This document shows, piece after piece, positions 61,001 to 64,000 of a stretch of 64,000 nucleotides of DNA (positions are counted from its first letter, which is position 1; each line of letters begins with the position of its first letter). The stretch covers positions 51,583 to 115,582 of the forward strand of contig NW_027418182.1 of the NCBI RefSeq assembly GCF_009905375.1, read 5' to 3'. This stretch comes from Apium graveolens (Eukaryota > Streptophyta > Magnoliopsida > Apiales > Apiaceae). The translations under genes and the position numbers were made by a program. The notes below the pieces were generated by a model. It was not told the origin of the DNA. It saw nothing but the letters and a program-made list of their open reading frames with translations, and searched no databases.

Positions 61001-61775
61001 GTTTTACAGACTGAGGAATCTGTAAAGGTCTAACCACTGATTTCTTAGTGTCAGCATTTATCAGGTCATTAAAGTAACGTTTTGCAACCTTAAAAGGTGG
61101 AGTTGAGGAACTGACTAATTGAGGTTCATCAGTACAAAAAGTATATATAAGTTGACAGAATCTAGCAAAGTAAACAACATTCCTATCCTCTGTCATCCTA
61201 TCCCCAATAAAACCAATTATAGCAGTTGCAAAATCAAAATGAGTTTGGTTTATAATAGCATACCCGATGTGCTGACTCAGAATTGGGATAGCATCAAAAT
61301 TCGAACACTTGTTCCCAAAAGCTTTAGTGATGCAGTCGAAGAAGAAGCTCCATTCTCTTCTGATATGAGCCCGTTTCAACTGCCCAAGCTTTGCCAAACT
61401 CTGTTCATACCCCAAATGGGCCATTAAATCCTGAAGAGCTGATTCCTCTGGAATTGAAAAGGTACATCCTTCTGGGAGATGTAGAGCCTTGCGTATTGTA
61501 CCAGGAGTGACTGCATATGAAGAATCACCCACTTCGAAAACAATACTGGGAGTGCCATGTGTACCACCATTATCAAAGTGCCCAGTCCGCCAAAATATCA
61601 GAACTTGTTGGCTCGAAAAGACTGAAGGCTGGGTCAATGCATACCCAATCTCACTGTGTGCAAGAAGATCTTGCACAAAATGCAATTCAGATGGAGCTTC
61701 AGCATGATCAAGAATTGCAGCATAGTTGTTTGGAACAAATTTAGCTCCATCAATGATTAAATCCTTAGGTGCCAT
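58051..61775 (-). pseudogene. Envelope-like third ORF of J, nearly intact
   Basis: The best-preserved copy of this ORF in the window. ATG at 61775 opens MAPKDLIIDGAKFVPNNYAA. Residues 1-240 form a globular domain (VFSSQQVLIFWRTGHF, FEVGDSSYAVTPGTIRKALH, REWSFFFDCITKAF, VVYFARFCQLIYTF). Residues 270-640 are Ser/Thr/Pro-rich with basic clusters that look like nuclear localisation signals (KPKRTKTVPQTLQKKRKIAL; KRYKKQRAKRP). Residues 640-760 are helical (EWTKEWNSVSCVPTEKHLAEH, then IQEKQQAQINDILTNQASQQ). A frameshift near 59350-59365 ends the first frame at 59325; the downstream text (RTSSDTGKRISSATGKRISY) runs into the second frame, which is open to 58051 and has a C-terminal domain with YLKEHILLYFMTDGRVYYIR. 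Total about 1230 residues. No signal peptide or membrane span: probably not an envelope glycoprotein. Confidence 0.85.
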
Positions 61776-62498
61776 GTGAAAAATTGAGATTTAAGAGTCC
61801 CTGTTAGGTGTTTGATAAAATGTCTGTATGAAAAACCAACGTGAGAAAAAGAAAGAGAGTAAAAGCAAGTAGAGAAAAAGTATGAAAGGAAATAAAAGAT
61901 TAAAAAATCTTCTCTCTGTCTTACTTATACTCCTTTTTTAAAAAAAAATATGTAACCGTTGGACACCTGTCAGACATGCAATAATAACGGATAGTTACTG
62001 GGCACGAGAAAGCAGTAATCATTACTTACCCACTTGCCGTTTTTCAAGGAAAAACCGTTCCACTTACCCAGATATTCCATTAATCAAGGTGAAACAGTTT
62101 TAATTCAAAATTGAAACCGTTCCCACTTATTTAATTATTTTTCACTGCAACATTAATATTCTGAAAATAAATTAAGTGAAAATGACCAAAATAAATCAAA
62201 GGAGTAAGTACTGATAAAGTAAAATCAGAACTTAAATTAAAACAGAATTTATATGGTCATCAGAATATGAATATTTATCAGGATTTATCAATGCATTACA
62301 AAATATCTCAGAGACAAAATCTTGAAACAAAAACAAATTTCATTAATATATCAAGAGAATACATTCATGAAATTGAAATTACATCAGAATTTATACAAGA
62401 TTTCCCTAAGCTGCTAAACCTAACGTCAACAGCCTTAGTCCTAGCTCAAGAAGCAGGGCAAGGCTGATGATGAAGAAAAACAGGAAGAAGAAAATAAA
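61776..62498 (-). other. Spacer between small ORF and envelope-like ORF of J
   Basis: Non-coding, with an ATCAGAACTTAAATT motif near 62224 and related words near 62210-62270. No gene recognised. Confidence 0.5.
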
Positions 62499-62768
62499 TC
62501 ATTTCTTCTTCCTACTCTCGACAAACAGAATGGCGAGTCGAATGATTCGCTCTTGCTGGCGGAGAGCTTCCAGCCTTTCCTCCTCCAATCGCTCCAGATG
62601 GCGATGGTAATCCATATAGAAGAACAGGAGGTGGGTGAGTACCTCCTGTGGGACAGATTCCCATATCTCATCAGGAATGGCAGTGACGTGCCATTCATGC
62701 TGCCAATCGGCACAGCTTAGCTCCATATTGAAGGTTTCATAGTTCAAAAACATGTTGTATCTGACCAT
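62499..62768 (-). CDS. Small conserved-looking ORF of J, 89 residues
   Basis: ATG at 62768, stop at 62499-62501. It opens MVRYNMFLNYETFNMELSCADWQ and has EWHVTAIPDEIWESVP, then a strongly charged, helix-prone C-terminal half (HRHLERLEEERLEALRQQER) ending VESRKKK. Tryptophan-rich N-terminal half plus amphipathic coiled-coil-like tail look like a real small protein. It is separate from the envelope-like ORF by about 720 bp and lies on the same strand. A and B have no equivalent in their 545-bp spacers. No family recognised. The overlapping minus-strand frame (62441-62713) is a shadow. Confidence 0.5.
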   Translation of the reverse strand: MVRYNMFLNYETFNMELSCADWQHEWHVTAIPDEIWESVPQEVLTHLLFFYMDYHRHLERLEEERLEALRQQERIIRLAILFVESRKKK

Positions 62769-64000
62769 GGTGTTTTTGATAGAAAAAGTATGCAGGTAAG
62801 TTTGTGAGAAAAGATTTGATGGGAAGGCTGAAGGGAAGTGGTTGCTTATATAGGCAGGAGAATGCCAGGAGACGCAAAGAAATTTAATGTTGACGGGTAG
62901 AATTAATTCTACCTCGTCTCCCCAGACTTGGAAAAAGAAAAATATTCATTGGAAAGAGAAAACATGGTTTAATGCACACAAGAAGCAAGTAAAAGTTGAC
63001 TGTTCAAGGACGAGTACCACTAACCCTAACCATAGTGACTATTAATCTTCCACTTCAACATATTCCAGTCTGAACCGAGACTGTTATCAAATTTTATCCA
63101 CAGATAAGTCAAGTAAAGAATTAGACTGTAATATCAGAACTTAGACTTATATCAGAACTTAACAGTCATCAGAACATAATTTCTTAACTCGAAAAAGGAA
63201 TGCCTATCTTAGTAAGTCCTCAAACAAGTTCTGATTTATATTCTTCAGAACTTAATCATCAGAACATGCACCCCGAACTTGTCCTCAGAATTTGTGCAAT
63301 GTGACACAATGACTGTTCCTCTAAAATAACATAGATCACCACAATAATTTTCTTCATTCATATGGAGTGATTAGTGTGTGCATTAAGCTAAATGTCAGAC
63401 AAAGAGTAAAGTCTGATTCACTTCAGTACATCTTAGAAATAAGGCATAACTAAAACTTTGCTAAAGAGCTGTCATTATTCTGAAACCTACTGTTGAATGA
63501 GTTCATGCTTGAGTCCACCTCAACTATTTTGTGCTAATTTTATGCATCTTTTTAAATTCCATTTCACAGTGGCTTCTCAGTGTTAGTGAGTCACGACTGC
63601 TTATCAGAATTTATGCTATTATCAGAGTATTTCTCTAGTAATCATAGAGTGTGAAAAGTCACCAAGAAAATATTTTGCTTTTCTAATGCATATTTACTTA
63701 ATACCAGCAATGCACTTGGGTCGCCCCTTCCACATTTTTACTCTAGATCTCAAGGAGTACCTGATTTTATTCTTTGATCCTTTTGCTTTTTCTTTTGATA
63801 AGTGAGGTTTATCAGCACTTAGTGCATTCAGCAGATTTACTAGCATCAGAACTTAACAGATGAGTAACATTATTCTAGTTTGTGACTTAGTAATAAGATA
63901 GACAAAGTAAACTCAACTAAGCTCAATTATCAGAATTTGCTTGTGTCAATAGATTTCCACAGAAATAATTACTTCTTACATGGGATCCTTTGTTTATTGA
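62769..64000 (-). other. Upstream non-coding DNA of J with repeated TCAGAACTTA words
   Basis: No coding signal on either strand. ATCAGAACTTA or close variants occur near 63131, 63150, 63239, 63590, 63843 and 63931. Pol is not reached, so the pol-to-envelope-like gap exceeds 2.2 kb, against about 545 bp in A and B. Confidence 0.55.

Larger units (their letters stand above)
57235..64000 (-). mobile_element. Sirevirus J, 3' portion (continues beyond window)
   Basis: Minus-strand element whose 3' LTR, PPT, envelope-like ORF, a small ORF and part of the upstream spacer lie in the window. The 5' part with RNase H and the rest of pol would lie above 64000. The 5 bp before the LTR are GGCTA. The family-specific motif TAAGTTCTGAT or its complement recurs throughout. 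Confidence 0.8.

Noticed and set aside
58051..61775. True viral envelope glycoprotein or endogenous virus
   Set aside because: No signal peptide, membrane span, Cys pattern or fusion peptide; position and pol type identify a Sirevirus third ORF.

Overview
This window is nuclear DNA from a flowering plant with a large, repeat-rich genome. It is AT-rich and almost entirely made of LTR retrotransposons in various stages of decay. I see no host protein-coding gene, rRNA, tRNA or CRISPR. The element types (Sirevirus-like Ty1/copia with a third 'envelope-like' ORF, Tekay-type Ty3 chromoviruses with 3.3-3.4 kb LTRs, and an Athila-like Ty3 gag) indicate an angiosperm. An asterid is my impression only; the species cannot be read from the window. 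I label the elements K, H, A, G, E, B, C, F and J.

Region 1-11244 (minus strand): a Ty3-type element K (broken gag 1-571, proposed 5' LTR 830-1895) sits inside the gag of a Sirevirus, H (1896-3109). The H gag abuts a PBS and a truncated LTR (3254-4527). The other side of that same LTR joins the decayed envelope-like ORF (4528-8039) and pol (8584-11244) of a Sirevirus, A, so LTR, gag and pol/env form a chimeric or tandem arrangement. A's integrase is cut at 11244 by the LTR of a Tekay-like element G (11245-14553). About 2.85 kb of unclassifiable DNA follows.

Region 17406-21896: a plus-strand Sirevirus 3' end, E (envelope-like ORF remnant and LTR 19282-19853), abuts the N-terminal part of a Mutator-like transposase gene on the minus strand (19854-21136).

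Region 21897-42866: a complete nest. Sirevirus B (21902-42861, minus strand) is bounded by the 5-bp duplication TTATA. Another Ty1/copia element, C (26398-34932), has inserted into B's envelope-like ORF with its own near-perfect 5-bp duplication. Hand-counted LTR divergence is about 6 % for B and about 3 % for C, in agreement with the nesting order.

Region 42867-57234: short non-LTR flanks carry a 264-bp inverted-repeat MITE (43286-43549) with a 10-bp duplication. They also carry the youngest-looking element, F (43618-56319), a Tekay chromovirus with two 3436-bp LTRs, a TATTT duplication, an extra ORF before gag and a gag-pol frame interrupted by one frameshift and four nonsense codons.

Region 57235-64000: the 3' part of Sirevirus J (minus strand): 612-bp LTR, PPT, a nearly intact envelope-like ORF of about 1.2 thousand residues with one frameshift, a separate 89-residue ORF, and long non-coding DNA. 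Its pol lies outside the window.

The least explained signals are family-specific short DNA motifs scattered through LTRs, spacers and even coding parts of the Sireviruses (CATCCGTCG in A and B, TAAGTTCTGAT in J, GAGTTCTCT in the A/H LTR). Others are a palindrome conserved in the pol-env spacer of A and B, and the extra ORFs of F and J.
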